DNA of 64,000 nucleotides from Onchidella celtica (Eukaryota; Mollusca; Gastropoda; Systellommatophora; Onchidiidae). A program made the position numbers and the translations under genes. Each line of letters begins with the position of its first letter. Position 1 is the stretch's first letter. The stretch is taken from positions 27,645,312 through 27,709,311 of the forward strand of contig OZ007581.1 of NCBI GenBank assembly GCA_963931925.1, read 5' to 3'. Shown in pieces: positions 32,131 to 43,638 of this stretch. Below the pieces are notes generated by a model. The model saw only the letters and a list, made by a program, of their open reading frames with translations. It did no database searches and was not told where the DNA came from.

Positions 32131-32555
32131 GTGGCCGTATGCATGAACTTGGTATAAATCCATCCATTTTGCATTATGGCACAGGCTTAGTGGTGCTGAC
32201 GGCCACCTAGGTGTAAACTCAAATTTAGTCTGTATGCATGAACAAAAGTTACACTAACCCTTCCCTATGCATCCATTGCTGCTTACTACTGTTACAAAAA
32301 TTGTCATTATGCATTCACAGAACTTGTGTCTGCCAATCCCAGCCACTTGACACTGTGACAAATTCACTCATGCCTATTTAAAATGATGTAAAGAAAGCAG
32401 AGGCTGCTGACTGTGAGACTAATAGTGCATACACTTTGGCATTCATTGTAGCATGTTTTTGCTCTTTGTTCTGGCATGCCGAGTAGTATTTTACACCGAT
32501 GCGTTGGGCCTGTCCACCATGTAACCAGTTATGTACAGTTCTTGCGTACGGCCAC
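32131..32555. mobile_element. Harbinger-like MITE candidate
   Basis: Left end GTGGCCGTATGCATGAACTT; right end is the complement of GTGGCCGTACGCAAGAACTG, giving an inverted terminal repeat with few mismatches. GGCCGT-type ends suggest the PIF/Harbinger group, but no clear 3-bp target duplication is preserved, so the assignment is tentative. Confidence 0.5.
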
Positions 32556-32559
32556 GGAT

Positions 32560-33340
32560 CATTAAATTACAGCATGGCGAGACTCATTTTACAATCAGAT
32601 TTTGTGCAAATGGAATAATTGTGGATGTAAGCACTTACAAAATGTATAAAGGGTCCATTTTAGTATTTTATATTTATACAAGCATAAAAACTGCACTCCA
32701 CGCGACCTCCAACCGCTGCCCTGCCCTGCCCCATCACTTTCTACTCTCTGTACCATGTATTCCTTCCTGTCTTCTAACTTCACCGCTAGCACGCTGAGTA
32801 GTTTACATCAGCCAGCATGAAGTGTTCACACCATGGGTCATGTGTTCGTGAAAAAAATGGGATCAGAGGAGAGCAGTCAACGACCCAAAGCAAACTCAAA
32901 AAAAATTGAAAAACAGAACCAATAAAACAATCAAAACTTCAATGCACCTTCCACAGTATTTGAAACCTACATAGACAATTTGATTACGGTGGGTGGCCTA
33001 ATAAAAAAGCCCTATGCATTCAAAGGTGGAGAATTTGTGCATAACATATAGATTTAATCATTTTTTGATGAACACCAATTTCATTTCAGAGACTTATCAT
33101 TTTAGTTTTTTCTACATCCAACTGACAAATTACTTTTATTTCTCCGTAATGATCATTGTGATTTGGTCGTTGCAAGTTTTGGGTTTGTGAGCACATTAGA
33201 AAAATCTGTTCTCCAAGATTTTTTTTTCATTATTCTTATTCAGTACATATTTGAAAATGTACAATTCGGAAAAAGTCCGATCTAACATGTGCATCTGGCC
33301 CATGCCTTTCATTTTCTGCTTTTTTTTTTGTCTGAACAGA
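32560..33340. other. No gene seen
   Basis: AT-rich sequence. Short ORFs (32531-32797 on plus, 32595-32792 on minus) overlap each other and show no family features. Confidence 0.5.
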
Positions 33341-33346
33341 TATTAA

Positions 33347-34116
33347 CCCTCACCCTGCGAGGGGCGGCAATTGTCGCTTTTTACTCGCAAGCGCTCACGC
33401 CGCACGGGCGGCAAAAGTCGGGAAGGTCAAGCTGACCGCAACACGCGCAAGCCGTATTTTCACGCATCAGGTCACTGACCTTTTTGAGACGTAACCACTG
33501 TGTTATTGTTCACTGTATCTCTTCTAAATCAAAGGCATTGTGACATGGACATGTTAACCAGTGAACCACTGGTCGGAATCTCAAAGACTAAGCTTTCAAA
33601 GGCTCTCCCCACACTTTCAAAAGATGAAACATTGACATGCGAACTGTTGCTCAACAAATTTGCAATATTATCTCATTTTCTCACAAGCTGACCACCATCT
33701 GGAGTTGTCTGTATCTAAGAACCAATCAGAAACAAGCTCTGAAATAACCTTTACCCCAAATGCCCACATTTGTTGATTAGTGTGTGTCAATCAGGATGAA
33801 ACCATTTATGTAGGGCTTGGGAGGGCGTGGCTAGTTATCATGCTTTGTTCTCACGAAAACTACAGCTGTCAGTTTGGAATCATAAGTCAGATCATTGGTT
33901 AGAGACTGACAGACTAAGATTTTGCTGGTTAATTCATTATCAAGCGTGATAAGGCATAGCAGCGAATGTTTTCATACCGATCAATAAAAACCGAACCACG
34001 TGGACAGCGTTTGTGGTCATCGCATAGCGGCACGGGTCATGACCCCAGATAAGATTCTCCGTGAGTAAGGTCACTGACCGTGCAGCGGGCTTTGCGGGTA
34101 GTGCGCGGGGTATGGG
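33347..34116 (+). mobile_element. piggyBac-type MITE, second family
   Basis: TTAA at 33343-33346 and 34117-34120; ends CCCTCACCCTGCGAGGGGCG and the complement of CCCATACCCCGCGCACTACC. The left subterminal region is GC-rich with repeated GGCGGCAA-type words (ggggcggcaattgtcgc, cgggcggcaaaagtcg). Non-coding inside. Confidence 0.75.
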
Positions 34117-34420
34117 TTAATTTATATATTATTTCCATTTTCAAATCTCGAGGAGATAAGATTGTTAAGTGTGCTCAGCCCTTTCCTTCGGAATGGTATC
34201 TATTTGGTATCGATTTTGGTTCCCTTAATACTGAATGATGATGTCATTCCCAAGTCATGTGGACATTTAAAAACAAGAGAAAAAAAACTTTAGGGAAAAA
34301 AAGGTGTAATGAGGAAAATGTAAATGTAGAGAAAGAAGATGGAGAGGAGGGATTTTTCAGAAATAAGTATTAATTTCGTTATCATATTCAATGAAGTTAC
34401 TGGCAGTCGATTAATTAAGT

Positions 34421-34443
34421 AGTATCGATTCCCATTTCCGGTT
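34421..34443 (+). promoter_or_regulatory. Conserved distal upstream motif of ncRNA candidate copy 3
   Basis: TATCGATTCCCATTTCCGG matches copy 1 (1373-1395) at all but one base. It lies about 275 bp before the TATA-like box, close to the 290 bp in copy 1, in DNA otherwise hard to align. Confidence 0.35.
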
Positions 34444-34663
34444 TGTAATAAAAACCAAGACAGTGTCAAGGGCAAAGGTAGATAATCATGTTCTTGAGTT
34501 GTTAATATTTTGCAACTGCAAAATTTTGAAGCCTGTTTATTAAGAGGCGCATATCTTCAAGGAATAATGATAAACCAACGCGTTTGAATGCAAAGAAAAC
34601 GTTTTGAGTAAGGTTAATAAAAGAATAAATTTAATATATGATTTTATGCATAATGAGGTCAAA

Positions 34664-34704
34664 CCCATAACGGCAGACAATGTGTCGATTGTGTGTCATA
34701 TAAG
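34664..34704 (+). promoter_or_regulatory. PSE-like motif plus TATA box of ncRNA candidate copy 3
   Basis: CCCATAACGGCAGACAATGT followed after 13 bp by CATATAAG. These two patches are the best-conserved parts of the 100 bp upstream when compared with copy 1. The conserved transcribed-like unit begins 13 bp after the TATA box. Confidence 0.45.
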
Positions 34705-34716
34705 AAAACCCAACAT

Positions 34717-35110
34717 TTATTTATAGTACAGAACAGCCACTTTGGGGAAACCCGGGTGGTTACTGGCTCCTGCTTCCATGTAGCGTTGAGGTCGACGGTC
34801 GACCAAGGTACTCGCACGGTTAGTCACGCCCAACTGACCTGTAATATAGCCTAGGATCTGGCGAGTTTCCTCCCTTAAGACGCTGCTGAGGGACTGAGTG
34901 CTGGGGTGGAGTTTGGTCGGGGGTAGGCCGAACAAAACATACGGATTAGAACCTACTTCCTTAGATCTTAAGGGGCAACTGGTACTTTAGGGTATTAGAC
35001 TTAGGATCGTCCATGTCATGGGAAAAGTGCTCTCGCAACCACATAGTCAAACGGCACACCTAGTGTAGCTAAGTAGGGTAATGTGTGCTGGAGTCCCCGT
35101 GCCACTTTTT
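34717..35110 (+). ncRNA. Candidate structured Pol III RNA gene, copy 3 of 3
   Basis: Differs from copy 1 at one base by eye over about 390 bp (ggccgAaca), ending in a T-run at 35106-35114. The 500 bp upstream (34200-34700) is only weakly alignable to the upstream region of copies 1 and 2, and nothing after the T-run aligns. Selection on the unit or gene conversion restricted to it is therefore needed to explain its sequence; a fresh insertion does not fit because the upstream homology is old. Confidence 0.55.
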
Positions 35111-35329
35111 TTTTCCTTTCCCGAGCAATAAATCACTTCATAAATAGGTCTGCTGTCTTGTGAGCGTTTCCATTTTTAATGCTCAGGTGGAGGCGGAGCA
35201 GAAACTCAGCTGTGCTTATGTTGAACCTTTTTACTTGAATGCCAGGGTAGTCTTACGTCATTAAACCTGTCTCTTGGAAGACAAGACATGGACATTTCAA
35301 CGCCCCCTCAAGGAAGTTTAAAGAGGGTT

Positions 35330-35460
35330 TCATGTTCGAAGTGTTAAACTGGGCATTTACTATGAAAATATCCACCTAGAGAACTAACTCACCGGTGGGG
35401 GGCGGGGGCTGCCCCCTGGAATCCTCACCCCCTCACAGACGCTCCTAAAGTTGCGTCTTT
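35330..35460 (+). repeat. Repeat with inverted partner at 38130-38265
   Basis: Shared features are tttcatgttcgaagtgttaa, gcatttactat-aaaa, gaactaactc, a GC-rich hairpin (ggggg...tgccccct) and cacagacgctcct. The partner is in the opposite orientation inside a hAT-like element. Neither is long enough to call the pair the termini of one transposon. Confidence 0.65.
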
Positions 35461-35469
35461 GTAATAGCC

Positions 35470-36830
35470 TTGTAGTGTGAATCATGTGTAACTTCTTCCG
35501 ACGTTTGGACCGATCTTGGACCACCACTATAATTAGGCGGATGATAATTATAAATGCCGAGAGACACTATTAAATGGACTGGACCCAGCCCTGAACAGAA
35601 TCCATAGCTTGCAACCCCCTGCTCACGGGCGCTCCCATAGTCTTGTCTTTGTGATAATCCCTATTGAGCGACACCCATTGGAATCCTTAGTTTGCTCTAA
35701 TCTGAGAAAAATTTCAGTTTGAGACGGGGTTGAAAAAAACTGAAATTCTAACCCTGGTCACCCAAGTCCAATACTCGCACACTATGACAATAATACATAT
35801 CTATGCCAAAAATTGCGACTGACAGTGCATTTTACCTGGGGATGTGGAATGTACACTTAGCATGCAATGTTTTTCAGTCTGTTCAAATTATAGTTTGACC
35901 TCGCCTTTAGAGAGATTTTATTAACTCATTGACTCCCCTAAGCCGGATTTCAAGCCGCCGCCGAAGTCGGACCCCAAGCCGGATTTCACGGCTCTGAATT
36001 AAAAACTTAATTTGCGAAGCTACCAATTGTTGCAACGAAGTATACTTTTGCCCATGCGCGAGCTTGGCTTTCCTGTTCCTTCAGCGAAACATAAACAGTA
36101 AATGGCGTCTTGAAAACATAGATTATAAATATATTTACTACATGACCTAGATCTAGATAGACTGGTACGCGGCGGCTGACTGAGGCCGCTATGCGATCAC
36201 GCAGCCATTGACTTTGTAAGGCAACATCACTCGCGGTGCAACGAGGGACCGACGAATGAGAATAGACGAATGTACAGAAAGTTTTTTTAAGTCTTTGACT
36301 TGAGTGATCCATACTTGGATGTATTGTAACAACTAACATGGTAAAACCCATGAACAAAAAAAAAAAAGAAGATCTGGACAGCACAAGCCACTGCTGAACT
36401 TCATTTGTCTTTACATAATTATAATTATATTGATTTGTCCATAATACTTAATAAAATAATAGATCTAGAGTCTAGGTAAATCTAGATTTTTCTAGATCTA
36501 GATCTAGATCTTAACGAAGTGTCTAGCGAGACCAGGATCCTGCTCTCTCTAGACTCGATGCTAGGGAGACCAAGTTTTTTCCCGGCCAGTGCGCATGTCC
36601 ATGCCAGATCCTTAGCACCCAGCCCTGGCCATGGTGGCAACTTTGTCTGTTGGGGATCTATTCTCGTCCTTTGACGAATTCATGGTAAAAGTGAACAGAG
36701 GAGATTCCATAAAATGAGAAGCTTGTCATCGGCAAGTCAAGTCTTCTTGTGACTGCAGCCAATTCGAAGTTGAAAGGTCCATTTAAGTACAAAACGGAAC
36801 TGAAGTACGCCAATGTTATTTTGCGGTGTG
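35470..36830. other. No gene seen; CTAGAT-rich patch
   Basis: Contains a TTAACTCATTGACTCCCC word at 35931, like the ends of TTAA-type MITEs, without a matching right end nearby. A CTAGATCTAGATC tract lies at 36455-36515. Confidence 0.5.
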
Positions 36831-36844
36831 TTCACGAGGGTGTT

Positions 36845-37090
36845 TTTTCGGGAGGTCTTCCCCCCGTCCGCGCCACTTACCAAAAAGTTAACAAACATAA
36901 TATGATTAAGATATAAGCTTAAACAACCTGCATTGGAATGGTCAGATGGACCTGGGGGCGTGAAGGCCTAGTCAGTTTGTATCAATGGGCGGTAGTCAGA
37001 TTGACTAATCAGGCGAAAAGGGGCTGGGGTAGTTGTGTTTTCTTGACTGGCGCGGACGGGCGGAAGACCTTCCGTTTTTTCTTCGAAAGG
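36845..37090. repeat. Inverted repeat pair, possible small MITE
   Basis: ttttttcgggaggtcttcc ... cgtccgcgcca (36850-36885) is mirrored by tggcgcggacgggcggaaga ... ccgttttttc (37048-37081). Arms are about 35 bp around a 165-bp centre. No target duplication was found. Confidence 0.6.
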
Positions 37091-37276
37091 TGCATCCAAA
37101 CAATCCACGTAAGTAGACCCTAGTATCTTAGATATAATATATATAATATAAACCTCGAGTCTAGGCTAGATCTAAAAAAAGGGAAGAGTACCATATCACA
37201 GAACCACCTAGGGCCTAGTCATTTGTATTATGCCTCAGCCTTCATTTCGTCATAGATCCAGATCTAGTCTATGTGG

Positions 37277-40093
37277 CAGGGTTCGTACACATGGAATTTC
37301 TGGAAAATCTATGGAATTTTAGATTTCAGATTTGATGTATTGAAAATCTATTAAATTTGAGAAATCAGTCAGAACCTATGGAAAAAATATGGATTTTTTA
37401 AAAAGATGGTCGCCAGAATTGGAGTCATCGACTCCCCTTAAAAAAAAAAAGTGAGCTCGAGCCAAAAAATCCATGGACCAAACGATCTTCCCTGACAATC
37501 AAGCTTACAAGAAGCCAGCATCATGTGCGTAAACACCATGTGGGTGAAATCATAGCGATATGGTATGCAATCGCCGTAAGATAGAAACGTACATCACACG
37601 AGTTTTTCCTCCTTTTAAGCTATGCCTTTACAATCGAGTCGCTCAGGTCACTGCATTTTCTCCTTGAAAGCCACGTTCCAATTTTCAGATGTAGCCTTTC
37701 ATTCATGGTGTGTTCGAAACGAGCAGTACTGAGAAGCATGAACGCGCCTAGATTTAAAAATAAACAAAACGAAAAAAAACTTGACTACCGAGACCGTCAT
37801 GTACATGACTGGTCCACTCTTAGTCTTACGAGTCTAGTCTAACTTGAACTGGCGATGAAGTGAAGCATGTGGGGCGGGGTATCAGCGATAATATTTTTTT
37901 GCGTGATACTAACACTAACAGGCCTAATGCAGGTATGGAAGACAGACACACAGGCGATATGATACATATATGTACTAGAAATGGGATCACGGTCAGACCT
38001 ACGAACTCACATGTGTTTTACCTACTAAGGAAAGGTCTTAATTAAAATAATACATTAATACATTATATACCGCATGCAGGGAGGAGATCCATTTGAGTTA
38101 CATACCACAGGGACGTGACTTCAGGAGTGTCTGTGGGGGGGTGGGGGGGCTTGCAGGGGGCAGTGCCCCCGTGGCGAGTTAGTCCTCCATATGGATGGTT
38201 TTATAGTAAATGCGGGGCTCGGCAATTAACACTCGGAACATGAAATATTTGCCTGACTCCAGTTCTGTAACTCTTGATACTCCTCCCGATTTATAAGTGT
38301 ATTTAATAGGACCTCTTCTATTTCAGTGCTGAAATTGAGGGTAAAAATGCTACTCTCGTGTATAATAATGCGACCCCTGACTTTGCAAGACCTCGCTCAG
38401 TAGACCTGTGTAAACATTTTCGACAGAGATGAAGAAAACCTAGAGACAGGTTTTCCGCTGACACTTAAAAAAAGTCAGGTTAGCCCAATCTATTATAATG
38501 CGATGCTATGCGGAAAGTTGTGTTCTAATACTGATACGACTTGGTGCAAGTGACAGTCTACAATCCTTAAGCCGAGATTATCCCACAACTTTTTTTTTTT
38601 CTTTCTCTCTCAAACCCGCGCTGGCCCGACCCATACGTAGACTCGTCTCCGGCCGCGCATCCCTTCTCAGCTCTCCTCCAACTTGTTACGGCATCGTGGC
38701 GCCACACCTTATGTAACATCTCACCTACCGATGGATGACCGAAGTGATTACAATTATGTAAGTGTGACTCTGTGTGACACCTTCATAGACCTGATGGCGC
38801 TGACCGTCTCAGTTTCCTGTGAAAATGATTAAATCGATATTGCAGTAAAATCCATTGCCACGTGCGTTCCCTCCACGTGGGTATTGGCCTTCCATTTGCT
38901 CATTCTCCAAACCACTGCACTATAAATCCTTTTGATCATCCCGCGTGGTAAATAACATGACTTGTGACAATGAGCGCATCCGAATTTTAGCAGTCGACAG
39001 CGTTGGTGGAATTATTTAAATAATTAAATTTGTAAAATATCGCACTCGCGTCTAAGGCGACCCCCTCCCCCCTTTTTAAAAAAAAACAACTGCCCTTGTA
39101 ATTGAGGTATGTGTACAAAATGTCTGGCAATGTACATGAATGTTACTGCTATACCGTAGGTCGACGTAAGTGACGATGCCGTGGGTGTTATCCTTTTGCT
39201 GTTAAGTAGTACCAAATCAATTTTTTCAGATCTATATGTGTTATCAAAATTAATTTCATAGACTAACTGATATTATTAACGCAATTTCTTACTTGGTATA
39301 GTACATGTATTTGTAGATGGGGAATGCCTCTCTACACTGCATATGGGGCCATATTGACTTGTTTTTGTTTGTTTTTTTAATTCCAAGAAACTAAATCTAT
39401 ATCATGATTCACTGAGACAAGTCTATGGGTCTCATACTGCTCAGCATTAAAAAACAACAACAACAACAAAAAAATGCTTCTTGTTGTTTTACTGTTTAAA
39501 ACTGTAGGATACTGTATGTTTATTAGAACACATCCATACTCCTGAACCTCACATGAGACAGGCCTACTTTACTCATCATGATGTACCAAATAAATAGTGC
39601 CAAGTTTCTTTTTAATGTGTATGATTCACAACTCAAACTAAGTCTGTTTAAGTAGTTTCATTTTTTTCTGAGAGTCCCAAATCCAAATTGACATACATGG
39701 GAAATGAATTGTAATTCAGAGAATTTGAGAGCAGGGTGTTTTAAAGGGAAATTCGAACATAGTTTTTGTATCTTATAATACAAATAGCCAAAATCAGCAG
39801 AAGTTTTAAGACTAGAGAATATATTTACAAAGATAGTAACATGAAACTCTGTGTGCACATAAGCATAATTTGGGTATATTATGTAATTTAATAACTAATG
39901 CAAATTCCTATTAGTTTTATCAGTCAGTTCTAAATTGTTTGAGTTATATAAATATTTACATTTTTTTAGCCTTTGTTAAGAGATTTGAAGTTTGTTAAAT
40001 TCGTGCCGAAATACCGCATTTAGCTATGGAAAATACAAATGAGCCTATGGAAAACCTATGGAAATTTTTGAAGTCAAAGGTGTATGAAACCTG
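37277..40093. mobile_element. hAT-like non-autonomous element, 2.8 kb
   Basis: Left end CAGGGTTCGTACACATGGAA; right end is the complement of CAGGTTTCATACACCTTTGA. ATGTGG (37271-37276) and ATGTCG (40094-40099) are a likely 6-bp target duplication with one change. Subterminal GGAAA/CTATGGAA words are repeated at both ends, as in many hAT elements. No transposase is present. Other repeats are nested inside (38130-38265; SINE-like 38735-38860). Confidence 0.65.
38735..38860 (+). repeat. SINE-like fragment related to 62300-62405
   Basis: gtgacaccttcatagacctg, atggcgctgaccgtc and cctgtgaaaatgat align with 62320-62390. The start of both (gaccgaagtgattac / gaccgagtgagcaagg) resembles the D-arm region of a tRNA, and the 62-kb copy is followed by an A-run. 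Probably one tRNA-derived SINE family. Confidence 0.45.
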
Positions 40094-40653
40094 ATGTCGT
40101 TCCGTGATATGGTAGTCTTTCCAACAGATTGTCAACGCATAAAGAATTGAAATAACGTGGAAAGCGTGGCAAGAGTTCCTTTTGGGTGCTTCACTTTATG
40201 ACTATGAGTATTCATACAAAACAAAGAATACGCTATTATGTTAACTGTAAATGGTGTTCTAACTATATTCTAAGATAGTCCCCGACCTCACCTTTGTTAT
40301 CATTGAGCAACTCAACCGAGGCAGTATCGGTAGTAAATTTGTAAGATGTGCCTGATTTTCCATGTTAGGTATACATGTAGATCTAGGCCAAGATACAATT
40401 TCATGTGCACTGAACATGTTTTAGCAAAAAGCAAGTAACCTCAATGATTTAGCAAGTTGGAAAAAAAACATGGAAAAATATGTTAAATTCGAACCCTGAA
40501 GATAAGAAATGAAGATGGTAGTAGCAGTGATGAAGACTAATCTAGATTTACATGTGATTTAGAGTCTGACATCGATCCAGAAGTTGTTGAGACACTAAAG
40601 AACCACTTAGATTCTATCATCCTCTATTTAATTATTTCTTTCCTTCTTTTCAG

Positions 40654-41906
40654 TTCTTTGAGGAATGGCTGCCCAGTCCACATCAAATTAAAGGCAAACA
40701 AGCCACTTAATAAGCTGAAGGTTGTCTCAGTAAATCTCCAGCATAATCATGTTATGCCAGAAAGAAAAGGTATGCCATTTTATGGAACAAATAAAACTAA
40801 CATACGTTGTTATCTTTATAATAAGGTCATGATCTACATTTTACATTTCTTTTTTTTACAAACTTAGTATTGGTGAGGACTCGTTAAATGTTAACGGTAA
40901 CATTTAATAGATGCATATTCTTGTACGTTTCATATTAATTATAGTTTTATATAGGCCTAGTTAAAATTTGAACATAAAATTTGTTGAATATACTTTTTAA
41001 TCAAACATATGTATGTGTTCATTAACCATAGCTTTAACAACCTATGCTTTTAAAATTAAAATATGTTTTAAAAGGTTGAATTGTGATATAAGAAATAATT
41101 AGCTTGGTTTAAAATGGCGTGTAACTAATTATGTCTTAAATCCCTACAGTATGCCTATAGTAAAAAATTCATCATTTCTCAGTTGTTGACAAAATATTTT
41201 TTTTTACATGAATGTAGTTTAAAATTTGTCTAAATTAACTCTTTCCATACTGCAATTCAGCCCAAATTAGTCCAAATGCGTCAGTCGGGGGGACCGATAC
41301 ATCGGCAAAAAGTACTCTCCTTGTTACCCCTGGGCATTTCAACGATACTGTGTCCATCTAGCTTCCCAGTGTTTTTGTTGTTTGTGGTACAACCGATGCC
41401 ACTATTACTGCACTTCAGCAGAAATTAGTCCAAATGCGTCAGTCGGAGGAACCGATGTATCGGTGAAAAGTACGAAAAGAGTTAAGTGTAATTTTTATTT
41501 GATTTTTTTTTCTGTTGGGGTATATGCAGCTGATCGGATGCTAAACGCTGATGAAACAACAGACGTTAGGAAGCTGTTGGAATTAGGAGCTCCAGCACGA
41601 AAGATCCAGGCCTTTATATCCTGTTCTTATGGTATGTACTTCCATTGTTTATTTAAGATAATATACTTTCATATGTCTCAGAAGAGAAATTTTAATCAAC
41701 CACTCTCATCATAGACAATTCCACTGTTGCCAGTGTTGTTGTTTTTTTTGTAAAATAAAATGGCAGATTATGTTTTGATTTGTTTTGTATTTTATTTGTG
41801 AGTTTTTTAAATGTTTACTGTTATTTACATAAATTTTATTGATTTTTTTTTTTTTCTTTATTCAGATCCGCCTCTAATATTGTTCTTGGACCAACTGCTG
41901 GAGTGA
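40654..41906 (+). CDS. ZSWIM1/3-like exon chain, partial or decayed gene
   Basis: Exon 40654-40769 (acceptor cttcttttcag, donor AAAG-gtatgcc) encodes NGCPVHIKLKANKPLNKLKV followed by VNLQHNHVMPERK, matching the CP-x-I-x-L ... HNH core of the FAR1-like domain in ZSWIM1/ZSWIM3. Exon 41530-41631 (acceptor gtatatgcag, donor TATG-gtatgt) continues in phase with LNADETTDVRKLLELGAPAR, like the helix that follows in ZSWIM3. An acceptor at 41865 gives a short third exon with a stop at 41904-41906. No SWIM finger follows. A protein-like stretch before the first exon (DIDPEVVETLKNHLDSII, about 40570-40623) may be another piece. A MITE lies in intron 1. Confidence 0.5.
41239..41481. mobile_element. TTAA-flanked MITE in the ZSWIM-like intron
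   Basis: TTAA at 41235-41238 and 41482-41485, ends CTCTTTCCATAC and the complement of CTCTTTTCGTAC. The sequence attagtccaaatgcgtcagt occurs as direct repeats at 41267 and 41424, each followed by a palindromic ccgatRYatcgg. Non-coding. Confidence 0.8.
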
Positions 41907-41924
41907 AACAGAGACAAGGTTTGG

Positions 41925-42180
41925 TACATCATGTGGACTTAACTTACACCTTTTCATAACATAATCTGAATTCTGGGTTAAGAAACAGTGGACTTTGGAC
42001 TTGTATGTGATCCCAAAAATGATAACTATCAAAATACCATACTCACTGTGACTGCTTAATTCATATATATAGGCATTATTATATTTTATGATTGCTTCCC
42101 TTGGTATAAAAAAAACAACCCAAATTTGGTGGCATGGACCAAGCGCTTATAATATTTTTTGTTTACCTTCATAAATGCTT
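41925..42180 (+). repeat. Tandem-duplicated segment, uninterrupted copy
   Basis: Aligns with 43480-43640 plus 45148-45230 (acaccttttc-taa, ctttggacttgtatgtg, atcaaaataccatactcac, ttcccttggtataa, then gtggcatggaccaa...ataat-ttttgttt). It is the empty-site version of the position where a LINE and a Tigger MITE are now found. Confidence 0.75.
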
Positions 42181-42273
42181 GTCAGTTTATATCTGTGATG
42201 TAAATGAAATGTACCAAATTAACATTGATATGTCAAAACAGTGTGTACAGCTAATGATTTTCATTATCCTGCA

Positions 42274-42497
42274 GGTATACAACATCAACCATTAATTTAC
42301 AGTCAGGGTTGTCAGCTGTCTTGCTGCCTCCTGGAAACATCGGCTGGCAAATGTCCATTTCTGTCCATGCATCGTGCATCCCTGATGACACGCAATTCCC
42401 ATTGATGGAGCAAACCTGTGAAGTCATATCACCTTTCAGCCATCTTGATGTACAGAAGGAAGAGAGTTATGGTTTTCCACTTCTTGAATTTGGATAA
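42274..42497 (+). other. Exon-like ORF, unidentified
   Basis: Follows the acceptor-like tcattatcctgcag. It reads LSAVLLPPGNIGWQMSISVH and LMEQTCEVISPFSHLDVQ to a stop at 42497. Composition is protein-like; no family recognised. A second island after ctctgttctgcag (43042) reads [20 protein letters not shown] and stops at a donor-like gtaag (43129). Confidence 0.25.
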
Positions 42498-42860
42498 CAC
42501 AAATGTACCCCTGTTGAAAACTTTCCACTTAAATCCAAGTAAAACTTGGTCTGTAGGTGAGATGTCTTTATATTTGGCCACCTTTTTTCAGGATGAGTCC
42601 CCTTCCAAACTGTCATCCCATGAAATGAGTGTCCATGTACAGTTTACATTTCAAACCAAAGATCAAGATTGTGACGGGACCGGCAGTAATTAATGCCTGT
42701 CTCTTGCCAATTGTCCTCATGATGCCAGCAGATTCAACTTCAAAAGTGACACTAGGCTGATGATTCAGTTTTAAGTAAAGAAGGGTACAAAAGCTAATAT
42801 ATGTAATTGTGTCTCTGAAAGTGAAATTATTAACAGATGTCGTCCACCCTTTCCTTCATT

Positions 42861-43024
42861 AATCCATCCATCTACCCGTGCATCCATCCATCTACACATC
42901 CATCCACCTTCCCATCCATCCATCCATTCATTTACCCACCCACCCACCCTTCCATCCATCTGTCCAACTGTCCATCCTTCTGCCATCCATCCATCCATCC
43001 ATCTATTCATCCATCCATCCATGT
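42861..43024. repeat. (CATC)n microsatellite
   Basis: Imperfect CATC/CACC array; ORFs on both strands over it are repeat artefacts. Confidence 0.95.
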
Positions 43025-43638
43025 ATCCCTCTGTTCTGCAGGTGGAATTCTCTTGTCTGCTTTATGCATGTCACTTAAAAGAACACAAGACCTTCTGCCT
43101 TGGAATTACCAAAGTCAACCCAATGTTGGTAAGAAATTTTTGTTGTACAATCAAATATCATATAAAACTGCCAGTGGTGTGGCATGGATGTTAGTCGAAG
43201 GTGTGACAGAGATATTCTGAAGAAATAGCTAAAATATGAAATAAGCTTATGTTCATGCTAAACCATTAACTTCATCTCACTCGCTTTCATCAAGCAGAAC
43301 ATGAAATCTTTGCAATTATCAATTTAAAACAAGAGCATACTGATATGCTGATTAGTGGCATGTCATGCTTTGATTTATACTGTTTTATTTCTTTAAATTG
43401 TTCCCATAAATTTTATTCATTTTTTTCTTACTTTAATTACCATTTCTAATGTTATTATCCGACCATATAAAGTGCCAAATCAAATACAGTTTTACTTTAC
43501 ACCTTTTCGTAAGTAATCTGAAGTCTGGTCAAGAAGCAGAGAGCTTTAGATTTGTATGTGGTCTCAACTATCAAAACACCATACTGACTGCTCATTCACA
43601 TTCTTTACATGATTTTGTGATTATTTCCCTTTGTATAA

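Noticed and set aside
35931-35950. Another TTAA-type MITE starting TTAACTCATTGACTCCCC
   Set aside because: No matching right-hand terminus found within 1.5 kb.
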